Part shown: piece by piece, positions 1 through 11,922 of the stretch | Numbering within the stretch: position 1 is the stretch's first letter | Layout: each line of letters starts with the position of its first letter | Assembly: GCA_028583415.1 (NCBI GenBank) | Contig: CM053276.1 | Span: forward strand, 14,219,774-14,283,773 | Source of the DNA: Protea cynaroides | Taxonomy: Eukaryota; Streptophyta; Magnoliopsida; Proteales; Proteaceae | Direction: 5' to 3' | DNA: 64,000 nt | The notes under the pieces: generated by a model | What the model was told of the DNA's origin: nothing | The model's input: the letters and a program-made list of their open reading frames with translations, nothing else | Database searches by the model: none | Position numbers and translations under genes: made by a program

Positions 1-3000
1 AGAGAGATTAGTGGACAGAGTAAAAGATTGGACACCAACTACCCTCTTAAAATACATTAAAATACATGTAAAAATACAATCGAAAATAAATATATAAAAA
101 TAATTTTGTGAAATCACATATTACTAAAAATAAATTGAAAATAGATCCTTAATAAAAATTTCAGCTGAATTTCATGAGAAAGGGTTAACGGTAATTGTGC
201 ACGACCCATCGTCTCTCCCTCTCCTTCTATCATCTAGTCCTTGCGGCTGTAAGCAAAAATCCTCCTTCCATCACCATTTTCCTCTACTTCTCAGTCTTGT
301 ACATAATTAAGAAGCGGTAACTTTTTAGTTCCAGCTTCTTCATTTTTTCTTTGCGGCAAGCTTCTTGATATTTCTGCGTGGTAAGCTTTCTTTCTCCGGT
401 TGAATCCTAATCTCGCTACTCAAAATCGACGTCATTTCCATTCTCTGTTGAACAAAATTTGCAACCCCTTGCCCTCCCTTCTCTGTTGAATACAACATCT
501 GAAATCGTCCATCGATCGAAGAGCAAATCGGAAGCCCAAGGTTCATTGTTCCTCTGGTAAGCCCAAGTTTCCCTGCTGGCTCGGTCGATCGTCTTCTCTG
601 TTGAACATTCCTGCTACTCCCACACTTGTTGGTAAGTTGGTAGATTTTGGGGTTTTTTTTTTCTGCTTGTTTTAATGCATATTTCTACCTAGCGATTTTT
701 ATTCTTCTTTCATATTTTTAATTTTGAAGCCCTAGCTCCAATCCTTCTCCATCGATCAGACTTGCTAGTTCCCACACTTCTTTGGTTAGTTTTGTAGGTT
801 CCAAGAGTGTGTGTGTGTGTTTGTTTTTCTGTGATATTTGTTTTACCGATTGCATGTTCTGCATTTTGTAGGTTTACGAGGTGAAAGCTGCAGATTTGAC
901 CATTAGCCCTGTTCATTGTGGTGGAATTGGCGTTGTGGTTCCAAATAAGTTAGATCTCTTGTTTCACAATGGAAGTAATTTATCTTTTTCTATGATACTT
1001 GAACCTTATTTGACTGTTTGCAATTATAGTTTGCTAACTATAAGTACCTTTCCCATCAATTGGAATTCATTGGCTTTTTTTCTTAGGGCATCTATGTCCT
1101 ATTTCCACGTCTGCTTCACATCCGAAAAGCTAAAATCCTAGAGCAATCTACATCATCTAATCAGGTAAAAGCAAGGACAGCTTCTTTTTTGCTGATGTTG
1201 ATGGAGTTCATCCCCATCTCATGTCTATTATGTTGTAATCTATTATGTTGTAATTTTGATTTTGATCTGGTTGCTGATATGTATCGTGCTCAAAAGCTTA
1301 ATGTGCTAACATGGATGAAGGTAAGAATGAAGATGATAAGGGCACAGGATTTCATTTTCTTGAATTCATTGTAAAGCAGGCAGTTTTTAATCCCAGCATT
1401 GCCATCTTTTACTGATTCAGTTGGTAAATATCCATTACATGCATTTTGGATTCTTAATTTCATTTCTAAGTAAGCATGTGGATTTTCCCCTTTTTTTTTC
1501 TGAAAAATACAGTCTTTTTGCAGTTGTGAGATTATATGGGGTATGAAATATGCTATGAGCTGTCTCCTACTGATTTTCCTTTGATGTACTGTTCTGTGGG
1601 CTGAATATTGTGGCCAATCAAAGGCACACTGAGTGAATGAGCAAACATGTTTGTTAATGCTAGTGTACCTTCAGCAGTCATGTTGTTCAACTAGTTATGG
1701 CCTTCAGTGTCAAGGGGAAAAAAATAGTTGTAGTTTTCATTGGTCAAATACTGTTGTGTTTATCATCCCTCTGGCACCTCCATATCAATGATTTATTTAA
1801 TGTTTGTAGAAACAATTAGGTCTTGAAGCGCTATCCATTTGTATGCAATTTAGTGGAATATATCTTAACTTTCTGTATTTTATTTTAATATCCTGTAGTA
1901 CCACCTTCGAAGTGTAGAGTATCCAATTGAAATCTTGATTATCTTTAATTCCTTGAAACAGTTATTAGTTATCCTTTTCTTTTTCTTTTTTTTTAATTTT
2001 TATTGCGAAGGGATTAGTACTCTTATTTCAGGTGATGGATATCTTGTGAATTCTGATTTTTTTGATCCTTTTTTCTTTGCTAGGTGGTAAATTTTTAGTT
2101 TAAATTCTTTATCATTATTTTAGGTGATGGGTATCTTCAATTTTAGTATCTCTTTTAGTTTCATCTACTCTTTTCCTTGCAAATCCTTGGTAGTCATACC
2201 ATGTCTTATATGCCGACCCAATACAGCAATTGCTTTGGCCAGCTTCTGGATTTGTCCACAGTTCAGTTTTTCCTCCATTTACCCCCAAAGTGACCATTTA
2301 ATTTAGGATTTGATTCCACAGGATAGATGCTTTTGGATTAAGTTTCAGCACTGGGTCTGGGTGTATATATATTGTCAATAGGAGGAGAACCCATTTAACT
2401 AGCCCTTCAAAATACGTTGAGCTACAAGTCTACAACAAGGATAGCATTTGCTGGCAAGCTTGAAATTCCACAATGCAAGATCTCCAGGGTTGGGAGATTT
2501 CTATGAAGCAGAACACTGGTCATGATTTTCTTGTCATCAGGATCAAAATATTCTTTTGAACTGATTATTCAATCTTGATAGTCATTAAGAAGGCTAATTG
2601 AGGTCAAGTTGATTACTTGACTGACGGGCTTTTATGTACATAGAGAATTGATCAAGACAAATAACAAAAATTACACATGTTACAATAACTCGAAATTGTT
2701 GCTTGTGTTTCTTCTGTAACCCACCTATTTATCATGTATCCATTAATTCAAGTAATGTTTTGTTGGACCAGAACTTCAATGCCAAGGTAAGGATTACAAG
2801 CATGTGGTGCACATAGTTTCTGCTTTGTGATGCTGCTTTGTGATACTGATAGATGTCAGAAACAGTGATTGGCTTTTCTTATTTGTAGCTTCCTGACTCT
2901 GATATTGGTCTTCTTGGTTCTTGTGGAAATTATATTGCCAAGTCACTTACTTTATGTTCCAGAGATAAAGTTGTAGTCTAACCCCTGTTGTAAAGTAATG

Positions 3001-3035
3001 AACCACCAATACATACATTTTTTTTCCTTTTCATT
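1..3035. other. No recognisable gene; AT-rich intergenic or decayed DNA
   Basis: I see no coding region that I can assign. Positions 200-650 are rich in CT and CGATC words and look like plant 5' leader or intron sequence. The 12-mer TTCTCTGTTGAA recurs at about 441, 479 and 594. Short open frames around 881-1141 and 1189-1374 show no motif that I know. A (GT)n run lies near 810-825. Confidence 0.5.
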
Positions 3036-3117
3036 ACTCCCCCTCCCTCTTCCCCCTCCCCTCTCCCTCTTCCCCCTCCCCTCTCCCTCTTTCCCCCCCT
3101 TCTCCTACCTTTTAGGT
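3036..3117 (+). repeat. Polypyrimidine tract with 20-bp tandem unit
   Basis: An almost pure C/T strand. The 20-mer beginning TCCCCCTCCCC occurs at 3051 and again at 3071, followed by a degenerate third copy. It could form triplex or other non-B DNA. It lies about 50 bp before the receptor-kinase relic, and no function is evident. Confidence 0.8.
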
Positions 3118-3160
3118 TGCATGGAGCAGGAATGCATAAACATAATCATCCAGCTTTGAG

Positions 3161-3359
3161 TGCTGATTCTTGAGCAAATAACTGGTCAGCCTTCGGTGGT
3201 GGATGGTACTAACTTAGTCAAGTGGGTCCAGGATTCTGACTTTATCAGATCATGCATAAGATGGTAGACCCTGACCTTGGAAATACTTATGATTCTATTG
3301 AGCTTAAAATTCTTCTAACTTTAGCAAGATTGTGTACCAAAACTGATGGAAACCAATAG
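3161..3359 (+). pseudogene. Receptor-like kinase C-terminal relic
   Basis: Two frames in series resemble the C-terminal end of a plant receptor-like kinase domain. The first reads TGQPSVVDGTNLVKWVQDSD. After a frameshift near 3255 the second (ATG at 3261, stop at 3357-3359) reads MVDPDLGNTYDSIELK and then LLTLARLC. The pattern VDGxNLVKWV..VDPxL....E.K.LL.LA..C is typical of LRR receptor kinase C-lobes. The rest of the kinase is absent, so this is a decayed fragment. The exact subfamily is uncertain. Confidence 0.4.
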
Positions 3360-3985
3360 GCTGGTCTTTGGTGAAGGTTTTATCCTCCACTGCCGTCCAT
3401 AAGAAAATTTTAGCTTTCCTTGGGATTTTCCACTTCTATCTCATCTTTATAAAAAGAATGACTCTGTCCTGAACGAGCCAAAAGACTGAAACTGGACTTG
3501 ACAATATTGATCTCATGGAAGTAATTGGCTTTGCCATAATTATAGACATGCGCGACAAAAACAAAGGTATTGAAGTATAGTTCTAAGAGAGGAGGAGGGG
3601 ACTGCCGCACTGATAGACATGCGCAACAAACAAAGAGGCATAAATTTACAGAAAATCAAATTTACAGAGATCTAAGGATTGTTTGGTTCTGACCAAGTCA
3701 GTGATACACAGTAAATTGGGCAAGATTCCTAATGTAATACTTTTTCCATCTATAGTACTATGATATCTGAAAGAATTCTATTTGACTATGTTGCGTCTGT
3801 AGATAATGATTGATATGTTTGAGGATTGACTAGTTGTGGCCACTAAGCCATGCAGCGATGACCGCAAGAGCTGATGCATCTCTTTATATTAAACTTTAGG
3901 CTTCGTTGTAGATGGATGTGATATGTTCTCTTATTGTTTAACAGTTGTGCTTTGTGCAGTTTGTCTTTCTTTTAGTTCTGTATAC

Positions 3986-4057
3986 GAGTCTTTAGCTCAA
4001 ACAGGTAGAGCACTTGGGGATTCCCTAAGAGATGGTGGTTCAAATCCATCAAGACTC
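3986..4057 (+). pseudogene. tRNA-like sequence, copy 1
   Basis: This 72-nt stretch folds as a cloverleaf. The acceptor stem GAGTCTT/AAGACTC is perfect. The D-arm TAGCTCAAACAGGTAGAGC matches a Pol III A box, and the T-arm GGTGG-TTCAAAT-CCATC matches a B box. A T run follows directly, as in a Pol III terminator. The anticodon stem CTTGG/CTAAG has the loop GGATTCC, which lacks the invariant U33, so a functional tRNA is unlikely. It is probably a tRNA pseudogene or a SINE head. A diverged copy lies 1.16 kb downstream. Confidence 0.5.
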
Positions 4058-4282
4058 TTTTTTTACTTATGTTGTAAATTCTTATGGTATAAGTTCAAAT
4101 TACTTGAATCATGAAAGATAAAACTATAGGAGGAAACTCTATGGTTTTGTTCTTATTAATATTAGAACATGTGGAATGAAGTTTATCCTATAAATAAAGG
4201 TTAAATACTCTTCTTTAAACATATTTCAACAATATAACCCAAAGCTGACGAATCAGGTGGAATAACATTAGATTAGATTGAG

Positions 4283-4516
4283 GTGTCTAATGAAATGGAA
4301 TCAAGCCATTTTTCAGTGCCAGATGCTTCTTGCACACCATCTCTCTCACGCTATAGAGATGGGTTGATGATATCAGACATGGACCTCAATATCTGTAGGC
4401 AGGTGAAAGACAAGTGGGGACTTCGAATGACTACTCGGTATGATATGTATGCAGATCTACTTGGTAGGTATGTGAAGCATGACTTCGAGCCCCAAGTAAT
4501 TGTTGATCCCCTCTGA
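4283..4516 (+). pseudogene. Beta-ureidopropionase (PYD3-like) last-exon fragment
   Basis: The 77-codon frame matches the C-terminus of plant beta-ureidopropionase, a nitrilase-superfamily enzyme that hydrolyses N-carbamoyl-beta-alanine in the last step of pyrimidine catabolism. Diagnostic words are SSHFSVPDASCTPSLSRY, ISDMDLNICRQ, DKWGLRMTTRY and DFEPQVIVDPL. The frame stops right after VDPL, slightly short of the usual end. I found no upstream exons holding the catalytic Glu, Lys and Cys in the preceding 4 kb, and the homology fades before SSHF. It looks like an isolated, relatively young gene fragment. A real terminal exon with very distant upstream exons cannot be excluded. Confidence 0.75.
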
Positions 4517-5143
4517 AGCCCTTGTAAAGATGCTGGTGGAAAATAAGGTGGATATCTGAAACTATAAGATGAATTTAAATGTTATAGAATACCCTTTGAG
4601 TGATGTAGGTGGAAAATAAAGTGGATGTTTGTAACTGTAGGATGATATGCACCACAAACATGAGATATAAATTTGATGATATGCACCACAAACATTTATT
4701 TAGATATATGAGATGAACATGAGATATAAAATTGTAAATAGTTTAAAAATAATTTATTCATACTCCATGTTAATAGGCATTAAAATCATCATTAAATTAA
4801 TTGTCAAATGCTGCAAACGAACTGTAGGGTTGAGTTGTAGTCAAAACTATTATCCTTAAAATGTTCGCAGTCGTCCTCTATGGTGCAAAGAAGGGGTTTG
4901 ATGCAAGTAATTTGAAGAGGCCAAGAACCCCACGGCTAGGAGCTTATTAGCTTTGGTGTTAGCTGGTTTGTTTCAGTTTTTCTAGATTATGTTTATTGTA
5001 AAAGCATATGAAAATTATATTGTACATGTAGTAAGGATTGATCAATCCACATCTGTACTTTATAGTAAAATTTAATTTTAGTTCCCAAAGAAAATAATCA
5101 TACAGATTAAGATGTAATGAAATTGTATATGTAATATGTATGT

Positions 5144-5214
5144 GAGTTTTTAGCTCAAACAGGTAGAGCACTTAGGGATTTCCAAGAGATAGTGGTTCGA
5201 ATCCATCCAGACTC
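5144..5214 (+). pseudogene. tRNA-like sequence, copy 2 (degenerate)
   Basis: A second copy of the tRNA-like sequence at 3986. It shares TTTAGCTCAAACAGGTAGAG and the T-arm GTGGTTCGAATCCATC. The acceptor stem (GAGTTTT/CAGACTC) now has mismatches and the anticodon arm has lost a base. Both copies are followed within about 20 bp by TAAATTCTTATG, which suggests duplication or retroposition of a unit longer than the tRNA alone. Confidence 0.45.
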
Positions 5215-6529
5215 ATTTTGCTCTAAATTCTTATGATGACATGAATGCAAATAATAATTACAAAGGAAACAAAAAGGTAATTGCTAGCCTTGTGGTTGTA
5301 GATGCATGTCTTTGTGAGCGTGCCTGCCTGGTCTTATACCCTTGGCTGTCTGGCCTTGCAGTCACACGTTGCATGCTTTTTGCGGGCGTGCCGACATAAT
5401 CTTTGCTAGTGTGTCTCTATGATTAGATCAGAACTTAATGGATTCTCTTCTGCTTCCATTTATGAGGGATTCCACCCTGAATGAGGCTATAGAATTCTTT
5501 TAAGTAAAACCCATTGTTTAATCATGTTTACAATGTATTCTGAATAACATTATTTCTCTAGGAAAATTTTTTGCAAGTAGGAACAGGTTGATTTCGCATA
5601 TATGGGTTGCAAGATTACGTTATCTGTGATAGATTCTAGAGGTGGAGTTTAGGTACATGCCGAAGGCTAAAAATTTTGATTGCATGTAAAGTTGAGAATC
5701 TAATGAGAATCTAATCTAAAGGGCAGTGGTCAAAATGACACAACTGCCACTTAGTTTACATTTGGCAGTAGTATCAATTGTAATGATCGTATCCTGTATG
5801 GCACCATGTGAAATCTGTGTTGCATGAGCACAAAATGAAAGTTTAAAACAGTCCTCTTCCCATACAAATACTTAATATAAATAAGCGTAATACTGTTTAT
5901 AAAAAGCTGACTTTTTCGTCCCTCCATTTTGTTGGTGACAGACTGGGAGTGGGTGACGTATTAATAATTATTGTTTATTCGTTTGGTTTACAATTTCATA
6001 TATGCCCAGTACTGTTTTTTCATTTAAAACAGAATTTGTTGCTTGATAACCCTAACTGAAACTTGTACTTTGAAACTGATTTGCTAAGAAATGAATATCT
6101 ATTTTGAGTAAGCAGTTGGTTCTCAGAAACACTGATGCAACAGTGTCTTTCATTCCATTGAGACTAATGGAAGGATTTCTTTTTCTTTTTGAGGGTTATG
6201 AGTTTATTTTGGTTTGTTGTAAAATTGTAACTGTGTCTCATCTATATGACCGGTCCGCAAGTTTCAGTCTTTGATGAAGGTAGTTGTTAAGGTCTGTACT
6301 ACTGAAGCGTATGCATTGAATACATCTATGTTATGGCCTTTTTCATTCCCTCTCCTCTTATCTGTCTCTCTATGTGTAAGATTGTTTAATGATTCTAGGA
6401 TTTTGATTGTTGATGGTGATGAAGCAGAAAGCAAGTGAGGGCTTATGCTCACGCTTTCAGGAGGTTATCGAATGCAGAGAGGGAGATTAGCACTTGCATC
6501 AACAGGAGGGTCGACTCCAAGTCTGGACA
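5215..6529. other. No recognisable gene
   Basis: AT-rich sequence with no frame or motif that I can support. A short GC-richer patch at about 5290-5400 is not identifiable. Confidence 0.4.
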
Positions 6530-6712
6530 GATCTAGGGCAACTTCTTCGAAGGTTGAAAGAGGATGAGAAGAGAAGAGGCGTCCGTCTTCGTTCTCCACA
6601 GATCTAGGGCAATGTCTTCAAAGGCTTCCAAGGTTGAAAGAGGAGAAGAAGAAGATGTCTTCGGAGGCTTCGAAGGTTGAAAGAGGAGAAGAAGAAAAGC
6701 GTTCGAAAGGTT
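6530..6712 (+). repeat. Imperfect tandem repeat (AGGTTGAAAGAGGA units)
   Basis: The core AAGGTTGAAAGAGGA recurs near 6553, 6630 and 6676, and CAGATCTAGGGCAA occurs near 6527 and 6600. Spacing is irregular (about 76 and 46 bp), so this is a decayed higher-order repeat. Open frames across it on the minus strand are repeat-driven and not assignable. Confidence 0.6.
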
Positions 6713-7726
6713 TTGCCGAAAGTGATTTTCCAACGAGTTTCTCTCCTCTAAAAATCAAAATTGAAATCTTGGTACAACGGTTAATGTCGTAGTTGAGGTT
6801 GTATACCCCTGATATGTCATCTGTAGGATTAAAGCCGCGCCACATGACTTGGATCCAAAGGAAGAAGGGTCTCAGATGTAAAGTAAAACAAATGTGAAAT
6901 AAAAAGTTCTTATAAACTATAATTTAAATGTAAAGACTTAAATACACTTAAAGTTAGAATTTATAATATAATAAAAAGTTTTTATTAAATAAACTAGAAA
7001 TGTTCATTTTGTCGTGTCTATTCTATCTTTCATTATTCAATTCTCATGTTTTATTACTATTTTCACTTTTTTGTTATGTTTACAAACGTAACAAACCCTT
7101 GTTACAATAAGGAACCGTAAGTTTTAATTTTCCCCTGAGGTACTTGGCACAATCTGTGATCTTGCCATAGACATCATCCTTATCCCGAACTCTTCCCCTT
7201 ATCAAGTGAACTATGAGTTGCTGTGTGGATTGGAATTAGGGTTTGATAAGGAGAGTTGGTGTGAGTCGATCCTGGATATCTATCTCATTGTCGATTGCGG
7301 GCAGTGGGCTAACAGTTGTTGGATGAAGATCTTCTAGGGAGCCTTCTGGTGTCGGCTCCGAGATCTTTGTGTGGATGATGTCGCTAGCTATATGGGTGCT
7401 GGGAGTAGAGAAACGAGGGAGATCTGGGCGGGCCCATGATCCCTATCCCGAGATAATCGCATGCAATATGATCTTGACGGATCCGACCTACAAGGTGACA
7501 GTCTTCTGTGCTTACACATGGCGGGTCACGCGTCTTCTCACGGTTGGGACATGCTTCTTGACATGTGTTCTTCTCCGGTTGGTGGAATCGTTATTCCCCT
7601 AAGAGGAATCAAAATATTTGCGGGAATAGAGATTTTCACGAAATAAGGTTAAGACGATGTACATAAATCCCTTCCTCTGATTGGACAGTAGTTAGAACTC
7701 CGTAACACTAGGTAAGTCTTTTTTTT
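6713..7726. other. No recognisable gene; 7140-7650 is GC-richer
   Basis: The 7140-7650 segment is less AT-rich than its surroundings and could be an old coding remnant. No frame gives a family that I recognise. Confidence 0.35.
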
Positions 7727-8224
7727 GGGTTAATTACACAGACACCCCTCTACTGTAGTGAAAATACATAGAACTACCCTGCTTTTACAAAAGCTACACA
7801 GAATACCCCTCTAACAATCCTATCATACAATCTCACCCACACCGTTACTTTTAACTTAACGACAGAAGGTCAAATTTTTTTTAAACAAAAATACCCTTAC
7901 TAAGTGTCTTTTAGACAAATTTTTTTAAAAAATATTTATTCTTTTTAGATGCTAAAAAGACTTTTTTACCTTCAAAACTTTTCAATTTCATTTTTATATT
8001 TTTTTTGTGATTTTTTTTATTTTCTTTTTCATTTTCAAAAATGCACTTAGTAAAGGTATTTTTATCTTAAAAAAAATTTGACCCTCTGCCGTTAAGTTAA
8101 AAATAATGGTGTGGGTGAGATTGTATGATAGGATTGTTAGAGGGGTATTCTGTATAGTTTTTATAAAAACAGGATAGTTTTATATAGTTTCACTATAATA
8201 AAGGGAGTATCTATGTAATTAACC
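7727..8224. mobile_element. Foldback/long-TIR nonautonomous DNA element, about 0.5 kb
   Basis: The left arm begins GGTTAATTACACAGACACCC and the right arm ends with its near-complement (GGTTAATTACATAGATACTC on the minus strand). The arms stay complementary for roughly 180 bp each, including a segment with CCTCTAACAATCCTATCA. The element is flanked on both sides by T runs (7719-7726 and from 8225), a plausible target duplication within a T tract. There is no coding capacity. A MULE-type or foldback MITE is most likely. Confidence 0.8.
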
Positions 8225-8394
8225 TTTTTTTTTTTTTTTCAAAGTAACTATGGAACTTCAACAGCTAAGTACAAGACTAAGTACTGGCGAAAAGACATCG
8301 TCCAACCATCAGGTCCTTAAGACCACGCACCCAACAAGACGTACATCATTGAGGTGCTAATTAAAGCTGTAGAGGACTTCAATCCAGCAACCTG

Positions 8395-8520
8395 ACCTGA
8401 TCGAGGGATCTATGGTTCATGGCCGCCTTAGTGGGAAGAATCTAGTCATCAAGAGGGAATCACCGGAAACAATCTCCAAAGTGACAGTGAATTATTCCAT
8501 GACAACTTCCACTACAACAA
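8395..8520 (+). pseudogene. Possible kinase N-lobe relic
   Basis: One frame reads GSMVHGRLSGKNLVIKRES followed by PETISKV, which resembles a glycine-rich loop followed by the VAIK-type lysine of a plant receptor kinase. Stops and frameshifts flank it. The match is short and the call is tentative. Confidence 0.25.
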
Positions 8521-8785
8521 CCCAAACATTATTTAACTTCTAGGTACCTATTTGATTTTTTTTTTTTTTTGGTAAAGAAGAATTTTATTGAAAGAAAGAA
8601 TGGATGAAAGTAAGGTTTCATTAAAATATATTTCATAAAGCCAAGGAATAGACAATGGTCAAATGAACATACCCATAAACATCAAAGTCTTCTGAGCTAA
8701 GGTGTGAACAACCACATTGGCTCACCTAGGAATGAACTTAAAATAAATCATTCACAAAAGGAATCTAACACTTTGATGTCTTCTA

Positions 8786-9857
8786 GGGCCCGTTTGATAA
8801 AACTTCTGCTTCTGGATTCTATAGATTCTGGCTCCCAGGGAGCTATTTTGGAGTAGAAGCGTGTTTGATAAGTCCAATTAGATTCCAACTCCCACAGAGT
8901 GAACCGGATTGGAATGACTCCAGAATCCAAAATTTTGGAGTCATAAATACTTGCTCCAAGCTGTTGGATCAATTTTTTAAGAGAAAAAAAAAAAACCGAC
9001 ACTCACATGACTATCACTTGATCACCACCACCACCACCACAACCACCACCACCACCACTACCACCACCACAATCACCACCACCGCCACCACCACCACCAC
9101 CACCACCGCCACCACCACCACCGCCGCCGCCACCTCTACCACCACCACCACCACCACCGCCACCTCCACCACCACCACCAACGCCACCGCCCACCACCAC
9201 CACCACCACCACCACCATCGCCGCCGCCACCTCTACCACCACCACCACCACCACCACCACCGCCTCCACCACCACCACCACCGCCACCGCCCCCCACCAC
9301 CACCACCGCCCACCACCACCACCACCACCACCACCGCCGCCACCTCTACCACCACCACCACCACCACCACCACCGCCGCCTCCACCACCACCACCAACAC
9401 CACCGCCCACCACCACCACCACCACCACCACCACCACCACCACCACAACCACCACCACCACCACCACAACCACCACCACCGCCGCCACCTCTACCACCAC
9501 CACCAACACCACCACCGCCGTCGCCTCCACCACCACCACCCACCACCACCGCCCACCACCCACCACCACCACCACCACCACCACCATCGTCGTCGCCACC
9601 TTTACCACCATCACCACCACCGCCGCCTCCACCACCACCGCCCACCACCACTACTACGACTATTTTTCTAAATTTCGATTGGAGGGATAGTGTGTTATCA
9701 AACATGTTTCTAATCCAAAGATGTTCTAAAATCCATTTCAGAATTGCGTTATCAAACAAGTTTCTACTCCAAAATAATCCTAGAGTAGCTTGGAGTAGAA
9801 TCCAAATTTGAACCAGAATCCAGAATCCAGAAACAGAAGTTTTATCAAACGGGCCCC
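8786..9857. mobile_element. TIR element with (ACC)n core, copy 1 of 4
   Basis: The left end GGGCCCGTTTGATAAAACTTCTG is mirrored by CAGAAGTTTTATCAAACGGGCCC at the right end. Subterminal regions share GGATTCT and TCCAGAATC words. A TAA follows the right end, whereas the left flank reads CTA, so the target duplication is imperfect. The core is about 640 bp of ACC-rich triplets. There is no transposase. TIR sequence and the TAA preference in sister copies suggest a PIF/Harbinger (Tourist-like) nonautonomous element. It lies inside the LINE RNase H region. Confidence 0.8.
9022..9660 (+). repeat. (ACC/CCG)n triplet tract, about 640 bp
   Basis: Almost pure ACC with interspersed GCC, TCT and CAA triplets, showing higher-order blocks such as GCCGCCACCTCTACC recurring several times. 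All forward frames are open simply because ACC, CCA and CAC encode Thr, Pro and His. The long poly-Thr/His frame is therefore not a gene. Confidence 0.9.
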
Positions 9858-10009
9858 TAACATCAGATGCAACTCAATCTCAGTAGGAAAAATCTGGCTT
9901 AGTGATATAATGAATCACCTCTTAACAATTAGCTTCAAAAATAATTCTGGTAAAACCATCATTCAACACAGATTGAAGAGCCATTCTAATAGCAAGCAAC
10001 TCGTCCATT

Positions 10010-10339
10010 TTAGGTAAAGAAAATGGAACTGATCCTGAGACCGCCCGAATTGATTAACTCTCTTTCATTTTGCAAAATGAAACCAACATTCCCTGAACAA
10101 GAGTCCTGGTTAAAGGATGCATCAGTATTGAACTTTATCATGCCTGATGGACGAGGAGACCAAGCAACAGAATCCTGTACGGAAATTGAAGAATTGTTAT
10201 GACAGGATGATTTAGGGAATTCCATAAAAGTTCTTTCAGCATGCTGGACCACCTCCAAAGGAGTCCTATCTTGGCCATTAAAAATAAGGTCGTTTCTGGC
10301 CTTCCATAAAAACCAGCATATAAAGGAGGCAAGACTCAA
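10010..10339 (-). pseudogene. LINE-linked RNase H fragment
   Basis: The 109-codon frame starts with SLASFICWFLWKARNDLIF, the conserved linker before the plant LINE RNase H domain. It continues to GMIKFNTDASFNQDS, where the first catalytic Asp lies in NTDAS, and then GFILQNE. It breaks after about 105 residues. Sequence upstream on the minus strand (10336-10590) continues the LINE in another frame. It belongs to the LINE at 8555-11290 and is not a host gene. Confidence 0.75.
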
Positions 10340-11596
10340 AGTATCACGACCATCCGATTTTGAGGAGCTAAATAAGACATTCCAATTTTGGAGCCATTGA
10401 AAGATCTTAATGTCTGGTGAAATAGTAACTTTAAAAGAAATAGAGGATCCAAACTAAACCGCTCTTGCAAAAGGGCAGGATAATATGATATGGCCAATGG
10501 TTTCCATTTCTGACTCGCATTTCTGTAAGAATGATCCAAAGGGATTTTACGTGAACTAATTCTTCTCCAGAAGCCACACTTCCTGCACAAGATCTCTATG
10601 GGAAGGATCTTATCTTTGGAAAAATATTACAGTTCCAAATACTCTTCCAAACCTCTTTAGGAACCAGTTAGCAATCGCTAATACAAGAAGAAACAGGTGA
10701 TAAGCCTCAGTTTCTTCATGTTTATTGTTAGAAAGCAAATGGTATGCCCATCTAACCATAAATTTTCCATTTTTTGAAGCATCCCAAATGAGAGTGTCCT
10801 CTGAAGGAAATAGCTAGTCTAGATGAATCTTCATAATTGCCTCAATCTCATCTTGTTGAAAAATGGGAGGAAACAACATCCATCTTCCAAAGATCTACTA
10901 GAGAAGTCAATCAAATCACTAACCGTACTATATGCACAATCATCGGGTCTAGGAGATTTGATCTTAAAATTCTGAATGAAAGAGATCCATTTATCCTCCT
11001 ACATATTAATCAACTTGTCAAATCAAGCCATCGAGATGAACATTCCTTCCCTTCAATTTGCTTTTCCAAGCCCGAGATGGATTCGAGCCAAGACTAGCAT
11101 TAAGAAAATCAGTGTAAGCAAAAGATAGCCTAATAAATTTTTGCCTAGCTTGAATTAGGAAAATACCGAAGTCTCGATGCTAATTTAGTAAAAAGAGTTA
11201 AGTTTTGAAGATAAGGATTCCGAAATCCTAAACCACCTTTCTCCTTGGATTTGCATAACCGATTCTAAAAAACCCAATGGATCCCTATAGGAAACATGCA
11301 GTAATAAAATATTGTTTAAGACTTAATCCTTTTATAAACTAATGCAAATAACCCACTTACTAAACATATGATTATGCAAGAACGTCAAACACATAATAAA
11401 ATAACAAATTTGGTATTTACAATATGAATGCAGATTAAAGAAAATAGATGGGTTGACGGATTCTTGTAAATCAACCTCTAAGATGAAACAGCCCTTAAAG
11501 CCATCCCAGTTATATGCACACAAAAATTGAACCTCGTCAGAAGAACTTATGGCTAAGATCAACAGACCATAGAACGGAGTAGGCTCAATGCTAGTT

Positions 11597-11600
<4 letters not shown>

Positions 11601-11644
<44 letters not shown>
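11601..11644 (+). repeat. (AG)n microsatellite
   Basis: About 21 consecutive AG units. It sits beyond the LINE in otherwise unassigned AT-rich sequence (11290-11920). Confidence 0.95.
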
Positions 11645-11922
11645 TGAATTCTTATTAAATTCTAAACGAATTGGAATGAGGCAACATCCTTTATTTATTG
11701 AAGATAAATGTCTTTTCAAAGGATTATTGCCAAGGGGTACGGGTATATCTCTACATCCAAAAGGTATAAGTCATCACTCTTTCAAAAAGGTACATATGTA
11801 TAAATACATATTCATATCTAACTTAAAACAAAACCCAATTTAAATTTCCCTAAAAATTGAAAAATAAAAATTTTAAATTTTAATTTAAAACTTTTTAAAA
11901 TTTTATTTATTTTTAGACTTTA

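Larger units (their letters stand above)
8555..11290 (-). mobile_element. LINE (non-LTR retrotransposon), 5'-truncated, decayed
   Basis: On the minus strand the segment ends in AATAAAATTCTTCTTTACC followed by a tail of about 16 A (8555-8570 on plus). The same 3' motif ends the LINE near 17.6 kb. The right part (about 11211-11250) encodes KEKGGLGFRNPYLQN, typical of the region after the LINE reverse transcriptase. The middle (10010-10339) holds the WKARNDLIFNG and KFNTDASF motifs of the linked RNase H, and the part near 8700-8785 holds the RNase H C-terminus (EDIKVLDSF, then SANVVVHTL in another frame). Many frameshifts and stops are present. The RNase H is interrupted by the (ACC)n TIR element at 8786-9857. 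Confidence 0.75.

Noticed and set aside
8865..9671. 268-codon Thr/His/Pro frame and several Gly/Val/Trp frames on the other strand
   Set aside because: All are produced by the ACC/GGT triplet tract of a TIR element, which keeps several frames open on both strands. No non-repeat domain.
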